A stretch of 15,047 nt of DNA from Caldithrix sp. RBG_13_44_9 (GTDB lineage Bacteria > Calditrichota > Calditrichia > RBG-13-44-9), in assembly GCA_001771055.1 (NCBI GenBank), contig MESS01000049.1, positions 44,076 to 59,122 on the forward strand, read 5' to 3'. The notes under the pieces were generated by a model. It was not told the origin of the DNA, ran no database searches, and saw only the letters and a list, made by a program, of their open reading frames with translations. This document shows, one piece after another, positions 7,904 to 14,366 of the stretch (position 1 is the stretch's first letter; each line of letters begins with the position of its first letter). A program made the position numbers and the translations under genes.

Positions 7904-7934
7904 TTTGAACGAAATCATTTTATTTGTAATTTTG
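7904..7934 (+). promoter_or_regulatory. Bacteroidota-type promoter for rlmN
   Basis: TTTG at 7904-7907, exactly 19 nt of spacer, then TAATTTTG at 7927-7934. This is an exact match to the -33/-7 consensus TTTG-N19-21-TAnnTTTG of the Bacteroidota primary sigma factor. A start point near 7941 would give a leader of about 20 nt before the ATG at 7961, and would exclude the upstream ATG at 7811. Confidence 0.6.
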
Positions 7935-7960
7935 ACACACAGAACTTAGGTCATATTTCG

Positions 7961-9031
7961 ATGATGAAAAAACCGGAAACCATGTCCCAAAAGGAGTCGC
8001 TGTTAGGTCGGAGTGTAAGCCAGATCCTGGAACTCCTGCAGCCACTGGGTGAACCAGAATACCGTGCCAGACAGATTTATAAATGGATCCACCATCATAA
8101 CGTAGACCATTTCCAGGAAATGAGCAACATTCCCAAATCACTTAGATCTATTTTGTCTGATCATTTCCAACTGAAGACCCTTCAACTGGCACAAAAAACT
8201 GAGGCCCTGGACAGGACAGAAAAATATTTATGGAAATTGGCAGATCATCGAATGGTGGAAAGTGTTCTAATCCCCGAGAGCCGCCGCAATACCATTTGTA
8301 TCTCCTCACAGGTAGGTTGCTCGCTGGGTTGTCAATTCTGTGCAACCGGGACCATGGGATTCCTGAGGAATTTAACTCCTGGTGAAATTGTTGAGCAGGT
8401 ACTGCAGGTAAAAAAGTTAAGTCGTCACACACTGACCAATGTGGTATTTATGGGAATGGGAGAACCGCTGATCAATTACCAGAGAACGATTCAGGCCAGT
8501 CAGATTTTAGGTGATCCAGAAGGAGCAGCCATAGCTACAAAAAAAATCACCATTTCCACCAGCGGTGTGGTACCAAAGATCTATCAATATACTGACGAGG
8601 CACACCACTACGGTCTAGCGATTTCTCTGCACGCTCCGGAACAGAAATTGCGTGAAAAAATTATGCCTATAGCCATGAAATTTCCATTGGATGAATTAAT
8701 GGAGAGCGTACGTTATTATATGCGGGCAAAAAAACGCAATCGGGTGACCTTTGAATATGTGCTCCTGAGTGGTATCAATGATTCCCCGGCAGAAGCCAGG
8801 CAGCTGATAAGCCTGCTCTCACCCTTTCGATGCAAGTTAAACCTGATACCTTGCAATCAGAATAATTTAGGTTTTCATCCACCAGCGGCAGAACATCTTG
8901 ACAAATTTATCAAGACACTGCTGAATGCTCCTTTTGCTATTACCGTGCGTAAAAATCGTGGTGAAGATATTACTGCTGCCTGCGGACAATTGGCAGTAGA
9001 AGTTCAGGAAAAAGCAATTTTCATGAAATGA
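7961..9031 (+). CDS. rlmN: 23S rRNA (adenine2503-C2)/tRNA A37 methyltransferase RlmN
   Basis: A radical-SAM enzyme that methylates C2 of A2503 in 23S rRNA and A37 of some tRNAs, needed for translational accuracy. Counted from the ATG at 7961 it has 356 residues, normal for the family. The cluster motif is Cys120-x3-Cys124-x2-Cys127 (GCSLGCQFCATG). The two mechanistic cysteines are Cys113 (NTICISSQ) and Cys341 (EDITAACGQLA). FMGMGEPL, ITISTSGVVP and AISLHAP are the SAM-binding and barrel blocks. The frame stays open to an ATG at 7811, but those 50 residues are encoded by intergenic repeat and promoter sequence and resemble no RlmN N-terminus, so I reject that start; ATGs at 7964 and 7982 remain possible. 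It converges on the DUF58 gene with a 14-nt gap and no visible terminator. Confidence 0.97.
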   Translation: MMKKPETMSQKESLLGRSVSQILELLQPLGEPEYRARQIYKWIHHHNVDHFQEMSNIPKSLRSILSDHFQLKTLQLAQKTEALDRTEKYLWKLADHRMVESVLIPESRRNTICISSQVGCSLGCQFCATGTMGFLRNLTPGEIVEQVLQVKKLSRHTLTNVVFMGMGEPLINYQRTIQASQILGDPEGAAIATKKITISTSGVVPKIYQYTDEAHHYGLAISLHAPEQKLREKIMPIAMKFPLDELMESVRYYMRAKKRNRVTFEYVLLSGINDSPAEARQLISLLSPFRCKLNLIPCNQNNLGFHPPAAEHLDKFIKTLLNAPFAITVRKNRGEDITAACGQLAVEVQEKAIFMK

Positions 9032-9045
9032 TTCCGAAAGAAATC

Positions 9046-9957
9046 TCAATAGAGCTTTTTCCGTTTCAACAGATAACGGAAAAGTGCCCGGTCATACGGC
9101 TCATCAGTTATTAAATTTTGAAAATCGATGTTAAAATTACGACATTCCCTTTGCATATTTTGATAAAACAGATCAATTTTTTCCTGGTATTTTTCCCGCA
9201 GGAAATAGGGTTGTGTTTTCAATTTCTCACCGGTCTCCAGATCCACAAATGTACTGTCATCCCTGAAATTAAATAATCGATCATTGGGATCCAGGATGTT
9301 GAAAACCAGAATTTCATGCTTATAATGTCTGAAGTGTTTCAGTCCCTGTAAAATCAATTCCGGATCTTCATACAGGAATTCTGTTAAAAGAACGATCAGA
9401 CTTTTTCTTTTAATTTTTTCAGCCAGGGTATGCAAAGTGTCACTGATAACGGTTTTTTTCTGCACGACTTTTACTTCGCTCAATTCTTTTAAAATATGCT
9501 GAAGGTAGGCCGGCGAGGACTTGGGTGGTAGAAAACGGTGGATCGTATCCGAGAAAGTAACCAGTCCAACGGCATCCCGCTGTTTAATAAAAAGGTAGGA
9601 AAGTGCGGCAGCCAGAAATTTGGCATATTCAATTTTTTTTATTTTCCTGCTCCCATAATCCATTGACCCGGACGTATCCAGCAGCAAATAGGCCCGCAGA
9701 TTTGTTTCTTCTTCAAATTGTTTAATATAAAAACGGTTCGTTCTTCCGTATACCTTCCAGTCAATATCCCGGATATTATCTCCGGGCATATACTGCCGGT
9801 TCTGGCTGAATTCCACACTAAATCCATGATAGGGACTCTTATGGAGGCCAACCAGAAATCCTTCCACAATCATCCGGGCCACCAACTCAAGGTTTCTGAC
9901 ATTGGATACAAATTCCGGTTTGAGATATTGCTGTATATCAGTAAGATTTTTTGGCAT
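9046..9957 (-). CDS. DUF58 domain protein with VWA-like fold
   Basis: 303 residues from the ATG at 9957; a TTG fifteen bases upstream (9972) has no ribosome-binding site, while GGA sits about 8 nt before the ATG. The DUF58 core is clear: FSQNRQYMPGDNIRDIDWKVYGRTN (about 50-74), then LLLDTSGSMD (91-100), a complete MIDAS metal-site motif of the von Willebrand A fold. DUF58 proteins usually partner with a MoxR AAA+ ATPase, and are thought to act in assembling or activating envelope or metal enzymes. No MoxR gene lies next to this one: it stands alone, convergent with rlmN and divergent from trxB. No membrane segment is visible, so it is probably cytoplasmic. Family sure, cellular task unknown. 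Confidence 0.9.
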   Translation of the reverse strand: MPKNLTDIQQYLKPEFVSNVRNLELVARMIVEGFLVGLHKSPYHGFSVEFSQNRQYMPGDNIRDIDWKVYGRTNRFYIKQFEEETNLRAYLLLDTSGSMDYGSRKIKKIEYAKFLAAALSYLFIKQRDAVGLVTFSDTIHRFLPPKSSPAYLQHILKELSEVKVVQKKTVISDTLHTLAEKIKRKSLIVLLTEFLYEDPELILQGLKHFRHYKHEILVFNILDPNDRLFNFRDDSTFVDLETGEKLKTQPYFLREKYQEKIDLFYQNMQRECRNFNIDFQNLITDEPYDRALFRYLLKRKKLY

Positions 9958-10093
9958 ATGGGTTATCCGCAAAACACTGGTGAAAAAGTAACTAATTATT
10001 TTTGCCAGTAAAATATTTATTTAACTTAAGCTGTAACTAATCAACAGCTAGTACATCCGACAGACAGAAACTTTAGCCCAGGAGAATAAAATC

Positions 10094-11044
10094 ATGACTG
10101 AACGAAGACATTCCCGGATCATCATCATTGGATCCGGTGCCGCCGGGTTGACCACCGCTCTCTATAATTCACGCGCCAATCTGGAACCGCTGGTCATTGA
10201 GGGAATCCAGCCAGGCGGCCAGCTGACGATTACCACCGAGGTGGAAAATTTTCCGGGATTTCCTGAAGGTATCCAGGGACCGGAATTAATGGATAGAATG
10301 CATAAACAGGCCGAAAAGTTCGGTACAAAATTTATTTTTGGTACTGTCAACCGGGCCAATCTATCCAAAACTCCTTTTGAACTGGAGGTGGAAGGCAGGT
10401 TTTTTACCTGTGATGCCCTTATTATTGCCTCCGGCGCCACTGCAAAATTGCTGGGACTGCCCTCTGAATCGCAGCTGATGGGGCACGGCGTATCGGCTTG
10501 CGCTACCTGTGATGGTTTTTTCTTCAAGAATAAAGAAATCGCCGTGATTGGTGGTGGTGATTCTGCCATGGAAGAGGCCACTTTTCTCACCAAATTTGCC
10601 TCGAAAGTAACCATAATCCATCGTCGCCAAGAATTAAGGGCTTCGTCAATCATGCAGGAGAGAGCCAAAAATAATCCCAAAATTAAATTTTTATGGAATA
10701 AAAACATCAGCGAATTTGTGGGAACCCCCCAGACCGGTCTGAAGGGAATTCGACTAAAAGATACAATCAGCGGGGAAGAAAATGTCTTTGAATGTCAGGG
10801 AGCTTTTCTGGCCATTGGTCATGTCCCTAATACCCAGGTATTCAAGGGCCAGCTCGAAATGGACGAAAAAGGATATCTGCTGACTAAAGGGAAATCCACC
10901 AAGACTAATATTCCGGGAGTATTTGCCGCCGGAGATGTCCAGGATTCTATTTATCGACAGGCTATTTCCGCGGCCGGATCGGGTTGCATGGCTGCATTGG
11001 ATGCTCAGCATTATCTTGAAGAACAGGAGTTTAAACAGAAATAA
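10094..11044 (+). CDS. trxB: Thioredoxin reductase (NADPH)
   Basis: 316 residues, the standard length of the low-molecular-weight enzyme. It passes electrons from NADPH through FAD to thioredoxin in the cytosol. GSGAAG (13-18) is the FAD dinucleotide motif. The redox-active pair is Cys136-Ala-Thr-Cys139 (ACATCDGFFF). GGGDSAMEEA is the NADPH dinucleotide motif, and HRRQELRAS carries the basic residues that favour NADPH's 2'-phosphate. GVFAAGDVQDSIYRQAISAAGSG closes the FAD site. GGAG lies nine bases before the ATG. A TATTTTTG box at 9997-10004 fits the -7 consensus but lacks an upstream partner. It runs tail-to-tail with the SelW-like selenoprotein gene, 72 nt apart. Ferredoxin/flavin-type reductases share this fold, but the CATC and HRR motifs favour genuine TrxB. 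Confidence 0.95.
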   Translation: MTERRHSRIIIIGSGAAGLTTALYNSRANLEPLVIEGIQPGGQLTITTEVENFPGFPEGIQGPELMDRMHKQAEKFGTKFIFGTVNRANLSKTPFELEVEGRFFTCDALIIASGATAKLLGLPSESQLMGHGVSACATCDGFFFKNKEIAVIGGGDSAMEEATFLTKFASKVTIIHRRQELRASSIMQERAKNNPKIKFLWNKNISEFVGTPQTGLKGIRLKDTISGEENVFECQGAFLAIGHVPNTQVFKGQLEMDEKGYLLTKGKSTKTNIPGVFAAGDVQDSIYRQAISAAGSGCMAALDAQHYLEEQEFKQK

Positions 11045-11116
11045 TTAAGCTGTGGTAAATGATTCCTGAGACCGGATAATGCGTGACTCTCAAAAATGAT
11101 TGGCTAATAACATTAT

Positions 11117-11344
11117 TCAACGGTTTCGGAGCAGATCCACAATCTCTTGCTCGGCAGGAAAACGGAATTGTTTTTTCTTGGAAAAGATAATGCTCCCATC
11201 GGCTTCCACCTCAAAAACTCCACCTCCAGATTTAATTAATAGAGGCTTAATACCGTATTCTTTTTCAATCACCTCAGCCAGACTGGCTGCTTGTGGATAG
11301 TAGTTTCATTCCACACAGTATTCAATACTGATTTTTTTAAGCAT
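11117..11344 (-). CDS. SelW/Rdx-family selenoprotein (CxxU) with in-frame TGA decoded as selenocysteine
   Basis: Minus-strand frame from ATG 11344 to TGA 11117, 75 residues when the in-frame TGA at codon 13 (11306-11308) is read as selenocysteine. It begins MLKKISIEYCVEU; Cys10-Val-Glu-Sec13 is the CxxU redox motif of the SelT/SelW/SelH (Rdx) fold. After the TGA the frame stays open and keeps family features: an amphipathic helix (AASLAEVIEKEYGI), GGGVFEVEADG (40-50), then IIFSKKKQFRFP (52-63) and a final helix. These match the FEV...g..ifSK...rFP pattern of SelW. GAGG sits 8 nt before the ATG. A SECIS-like hairpin lies 21 nt after the TGA. TGA is a stop in neighbouring genes, so this is not code reassignment. 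Function is presumed thiol/selenol oxidoreductase; partners are unproven. The alternative is a pseudogene, disfavoured by the intact second half. Confidence 0.87.
11270..11295 (-). promoter_or_regulatory. Bacterial SECIS element inside the SelW-like gene
   Basis: On the minus strand CAGCC (11289-11285) pairs with GGCTG (11279-11275) around the loop AGTCT (11284-11280). An outer CAC/GTG pairing (11295-11293 with 11272-11270) lies beyond a small internal loop. The apical loop begins 21 nt after the TGA and has G as its second base. Published bSECIS rules ask for 16-37 nt and a G among the first two loop bases. The GUCU in the loop also occurs in the E. coli fdhF SECIS. It would recruit SelB with Sec-tRNA during translation. 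Confidence 0.75.
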
Positions 11345-11386
11345 AAAAATGTCCTCTTCTAATAAAGGTGGTCTAAATTATTATTT

Positions 11387-11417
11387 CAAAATACATCCGT
11401 ATATACCAGTTTTCCAA
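11387..11417 (-). promoter_or_regulatory. Candidate promoter of the SelW-like gene
   Basis: Minus strand: TTGG (11417-11414), then TATTTTG (11393-11387) after 20 nt. The -7 box and spacing are the same as at the GT2 promoter (23 nt between TTGG and the TTTG of the -7 box). The -33 element deviates at one base. The ATG lies 42 nt downstream of the -7 box. Confidence 0.35.
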
Positions 11418-11441
11418 TAATAACGGGATCGCGATTGGAAA
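11411..11441. repeat. 8-bp inverted repeat overlapping the SelW promoter -33 region
   Basis: TTTCCAAT (11411-11418) and ATTGGAAA (11434-11441) are perfect inverted arms separated by 15 nt. The arm nearer the gene contains the putative -33 element, a layout compatible with a dimeric regulator's operator; it could equally be chance in AT-rich DNA. Confidence 0.35.
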
Positions 11442-11807
11442 GATATTAAATCACCAGCTACCGAAGAAGAAAAATTTTCAATTGGGTCATCATTCAAATA
11501 TTTCAAAACCACTTTAAAATATTTTTGGACTTTAAAGTAAATTTTTTAATGATTATAATTTACTGTTATTTCAATCGCCAACTCAATATGATTAGTATTT
11601 TCAATTGCTTGCTGTCATATCTTGTTTCCAGAGAGAATATATTTTAAAAAAACCAAACATCCTGATCTGAACAGGATAAGATTATAAAAACCACTGATAT
11701 CTCTGGTGACATGATAATTGGTAACAATAGTGACTGTTTTTCATCTACAGTAACTCAGCTGGGAAGGGCCAGCATAAGAATTCTTAAATAAAAATGGAGG
11801 ATACCGT
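11442..11807. other. AT-rich non-coding stretch upstream of hflK
   Basis: No open frame of interest on either strand. It holds a small hairpin ATCCTG-N7-CAGGAT (11659-11677), whose GAACAGGATAA resembles the repeat units at 7603-7860, and a TATTTTTG box at 11520-11527 without a matching upstream element. No promoter for hflK could be assigned with confidence. Confidence 0.5.
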
Positions 11808-12794
11808 ATGCAGAGAAATGCACCCTTTGATTTAAACAGATTTCGTCCCCCTGCTTTTAATTTTAATCTCCTTCGCTGGATTGCGATGGGTATTGTCGGA
11901 TTGATTTTCATCTTTACTACCTTTTTTACGATTGGTCCCGAAGAGGTAGGAGTGATTCTCCGTTTTGGGAGATACGTGCGTACCGTAAATCCAGGATTGA
12001 ACTTTAAGCTTCCTTTCTGGATTGAAACCCAGATCAAGGTACCGGTGGAACGACAGTTAAAAGAGGAATTTGGATTTCGAACGGTGGATTCAGATGTCCG
12101 CAGCCGCTACTCCGATGAAAGTTTCCAGGAGGAATCACTGATGCTGACCGGCGATTTAAATGCCGCCGAAGTAGAATGGATCGTCCAATTCCGAGTGGCC
12201 GATCCCTACAAATTTTTATTCAAAGTCCGGAAAACTGTTAATACATTCCGTGATATGAATGAGGCGGTGATGCGGGAAGTGGTCGGTGACCGCAGCGTCA
12301 ATGAGGTTTTGACGGTAGGACGGGTGGAAATTGCCAACACCGTCAGTGAGAAATTGCAAATTTTGTGTGACCAGTATGAAACCGGAATCAAAATCGACCA
12401 GGTAGTTTTACAGGATGTTACTCCGCCAGATCAGGTAAAGCCTGCTTTTAATGAGGTAAATGAAGCTCAGCAGGAAAGGGAAAAGCTGATTAATGAGGCG
12501 CGTTCTGAATACAACAAGATCATTCCCAAAGCTAAAGGCGATGCCCAAAAAATGATCGAAGAAGCCAAAGGTTATGCCATTAAAAGGGTGAACGAAGCCA
12601 AGGGCGATGCCGCGAAATTTAATTCCATCTACCGCGAATACTACAAGGCACCTGAAGTTACCCGGCAGCGAATTTATCTTGAAACCATGAATGAAATCCT
12701 GCAAAAAGTTGGGCGAAAATTGATTACCGATGAGAGAGCCACCGGAATACTTCCTTTGTTTGATCTCACAAAGGGGGGATTGAAAAATGAATAG
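11808..12794 (+). CDS. hflK: SPFH-domain protein HflK, FtsH modulator subunit
   Basis: 328 residues: a short cytoplasmic N-terminus, one membrane helix (about 21-41), an SPFH/band-7 domain beginning TIGPEEVGVILRFGRYVRTVNPGLNFKLPF, then a long charged helix rich in Glu, Lys and Ala (about 210-275) typical of the coiled-coil stalk. HflK and HflC assemble into a large membrane cage around the FtsH protease in the inner membrane and restrain its attack on membrane proteins. E. coli HflK is longer (419) because of N- and C-terminal extensions missing here, as in many other bacteria. GGAGG about 8 nt before the ATG gives the strongest ribosome-binding site in the window. Its last 8 bases overlap hflC, so the two subunits are translated together. 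Confidence 0.93.
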   Translation: MQRNAPFDLNRFRPPAFNFNLLRWIAMGIVGLIFIFTTFFTIGPEEVGVILRFGRYVRTVNPGLNFKLPFWIETQIKVPVERQLKEEFGFRTVDSDVRSRYSDESFQEESLMLTGDLNAAEVEWIVQFRVADPYKFLFKVRKTVNTFRDMNEAVMREVVGDRSVNEVLTVGRVEIANTVSEKLQILCDQYETGIKIDQVVLQDVTPPDQVKPAFNEVNEAQQEREKLINEARSEYNKIIPKAKGDAQKMIEEAKGYAIKRVNEAKGDAAKFNSIYREYYKAPEVTRQRIYLETMNEILQKVGRKLITDERATGILPLFDLTKGGLKNE

Positions 12795-13740
12795 ACCCAA
12801 ATTTATCATCGCAGCAGTTCTGGGATTTTTATTACTCATCCTGGTTCTGGATTCTGGATATATAGTCAATGAGACTGAACAGGTCATTATTACCATGTTC
12901 GGTAAGCCAATCGGAAAACCAATTGTTGAGCCGGGAATACATTTCAAACTGCCTTTCTTCCACAAAGCCAACTTTTTTGATAAGCGATTCCTGGCCTGGG
13001 ATGGTTCGCCCAATCAGATCCCTACCAAAGATAAACGATTTATCTGGGTAGACTCCTATGCCCGCTGGAGAATCACTGATCCCCTGCTGTTCTTCCAGAG
13101 ACTGCGGGACGAAAGGGGCGCCCAGTCGAGGCTGGATGATATCCTGGATGGTGAAACCCGCAACGCCATTGCAAATCATGATCTGGTGGAAATTATCCGT
13201 ACTTCCAACCGGGAGATGGAAGTGAGTGATCTGATGGAATACGAAGCTGAATCTGAAGTAGATTTCGAAATTGAATTTGGCCGGGAAAAAATCACCCGTT
13301 TGATCATTGAATCCGCTTCTCAGCGGATGGCAGAGTTAGGAATTGAACTGCTGGACGTAAGACTGAAAAGAATCAACTATGTAGATGAAGTTCAACAGAA
13401 AATTTTTGAACGGATGATCACCGAACGAAAGCGAATCGCTGACAAATTCCGATCTGAAGGTCAGGGAGAAGCATCAAAAATTCTGGGAGATAAGGAACGG
13501 GATTTACAGCAGATTGAATCCGAAGCCTACCGGTTGTCTCAGGAAATCATGGGAAAGGGGGATGCTGAAGCAACTCAAATTTATGCGCAGGCTTACAATC
13601 AGAACCAGTCTTCCCGTGAATTCTATCAGTTCCTCAAAACGATGGAAACTTATAAGACCACCTTATCGGAGAAGGATTGGTTGATTCTTTCTACCAAGGG
13701 AGACTTTTTTAAATTTCTGCAAAAACCAACCGGACGATGA
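12787..13740 (+). CDS. hflC: SPFH-domain protein HflC, partner of HflK
   Basis: 317 residues with an N-terminal signal-anchor helix (about 6-22), then the SPFH domain: VNETEQVIITMFGKPIGKPIVEPGIHFKLPF and the HflC-type block WDGSPNQIPTKDKRFIWVDSYARWRI. The stretch DVRLKRINYVDEVQQKIFERMITERKRIADKFRSEGQGEA leads into a helical stalk, the family's most conserved region. SREFYQFLKTMETYK and the terminal KGDFFKFL match the HflC end. It forms the HflKC complex with the preceding gene product, sharing an 8-base start/stop overlap (ATGAATAG); GGGG lies a few bases before its ATG. The operon ends in a strong terminator directly downstream. Length is close to E. coli HflC (334). Confidence 0.95.
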   Translation: MNRPKFIIAAVLGFLLLILVLDSGYIVNETEQVIITMFGKPIGKPIVEPGIHFKLPFFHKANFFDKRFLAWDGSPNQIPTKDKRFIWVDSYARWRITDPLLFFQRLRDERGAQSRLDDILDGETRNAIANHDLVEIIRTSNREMEVSDLMEYEAESEVDFEIEFGREKITRLIIESASQRMAELGIELLDVRLKRINYVDEVQQKIFERMITERKRIADKFRSEGQGEASKILGDKERDLQQIESEAYRLSQEIMGKGDAEATQIYAQAYNQNQSSREFYQFLKTMETYKTTLSEKDWLILSTKGDFFKFLQKPTGR

Positions 13741-13751
13741 GCAGACTTTAG

Positions 13752-13781
13752 ACTCCAGCAGCTTTACCCAGCTGCTGGAGT
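13752..13781 (+). terminator. Intrinsic terminator of hflK-hflC
   Basis: Perfect 12-bp stem ACTCCAGCAGCT / AGCTGCTGGAGT with a 6-nt loop (TTACCC), followed on the plus strand by TTTAT. It starts 12 nt after the hflC stop. On the minus strand the tail is not U-rich, so it probably works only weakly for the convergent OsmC-family gene. Confidence 0.88.
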
Positions 13782-13793
13782 TTTATAAACTAC

Positions 13794-14222
13794 TTATTCC
13801 TGTACATTAATCGGTGCAGTTTCGGCTTTTGCTTCCCGGGTATAGACTTCAACCTGAGGTGGATTTTCGAAATGCTTTTTAACTGCACACTGTTCAGCCG
13901 CCCGTACTAATGCTGAGTGATACTTTTCAGGAAATTCAGGAGGGACTTGAATTTCTAAATCAATTTTTCCCACCATCCCGGTGAAAGGATGGGTATGCAT
14001 CCGCTGAATGATCTGGATCCCTTCAACCGGCAAACCGCGCTGCCGACAAAAACCCAGAACATAAATCCCGGCACAGGTTCCGACTGAGGCCAGGAATGTC
14101 GCGAAAGGCGTGGGAGCCAAACCGGGCTCGCCATTTTTACCTGGTTGATCTGTCGGTATGTTATAAGGACCAAAATGAGCATCTACTTTCAGGCCGCCGG
14201 GGAAATTAATGATCATTTCCAT
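13794..14222 (-). CDS. OsmC/Ohr-family thiol peroxidase-like protein
   Basis: 142 residues, the normal size of the family. The two active-site cysteines are Cys50 (ASVGTCAG) and Cys112 (EQCAVKKHFENPP), the OsmC/Ohr arrangement in which the first Cys reduces organic hydroperoxides and the second resolves the disulfide. GKNGEPGLAPTPFATFLASVGTC is the family's P-x-x-x-L-x-x-x-x-x-x-C helix region; a third Cys at 59 is not part of the motif. The subtype resembles YhfA-like OsmC proteins more than Ohr, but I would not name it further. It is cytoplasmic and probably protects against peroxides, though some members have no known substrate. GGAG lies about 12 nt before the ATG. It converges on hflC; the ABC transporter gene is the next gene upstream, 144 nt away. 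Confidence 0.88.
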   Translation of the reverse strand: MEMIINFPGGLKVDAHFGPYNIPTDQPGKNGEPGLAPTPFATFLASVGTCAGIYVLGFCRQRGLPVEGIQIIQRMHTHPFTGMVGKIDLEIQVPPEFPEKYHSALVRAAEQCAVKKHFENPPQVEVYTREAKAETAPINVQE

Positions 14223-14366
14223 AAACGAGTTTCTCCATCATTTTAAAACCGTCCAATAGATGATTGACCATCCGATAAAGTTACAGCAACACTTTATTCG
14301 ATTTATCTAAACTGGTAAGTAAAGGTATGAGGACCTGCCTATATGACTGCGATATTGAAAAAGAGC
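14223..14366. other. Short gap upstream of the OsmC-family gene
   Basis: 144 bases after the ABC transporter stop. No hairpin terminator stands out and no open frame is credible. A TAACTTTA sequence on the minus strand is close to the -7 consensus but lacks the final G and an upstream partner. Confidence 0.4.

Noticed and set aside
9958..9972. TTG start at 9972 for the DUF58 gene
   Set aside because: No ribosome-binding site precedes it; the ATG at 9957 has GGA at a suitable distance.
11100..11300. 66-codon plus-strand frame opposite the SelW-like gene
   Set aside because: It is the antisense shadow of the selenoprotein gene and has no family features of its own.
11306..11308. In-frame TGA as a nonsense mutation in a dead gene, or as a reassigned Trp/Gly codon
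   Set aside because: The downstream half keeps the family consensus and a SECIS-like hairpin, and TGA is a normal stop in several neighbouring genes.
11520..11527. TATTTTTG as an hflK promoter -7 box
   Set aside because: No TTTG-like element lies 19-21 nt upstream, and it is 280 nt from the gene.
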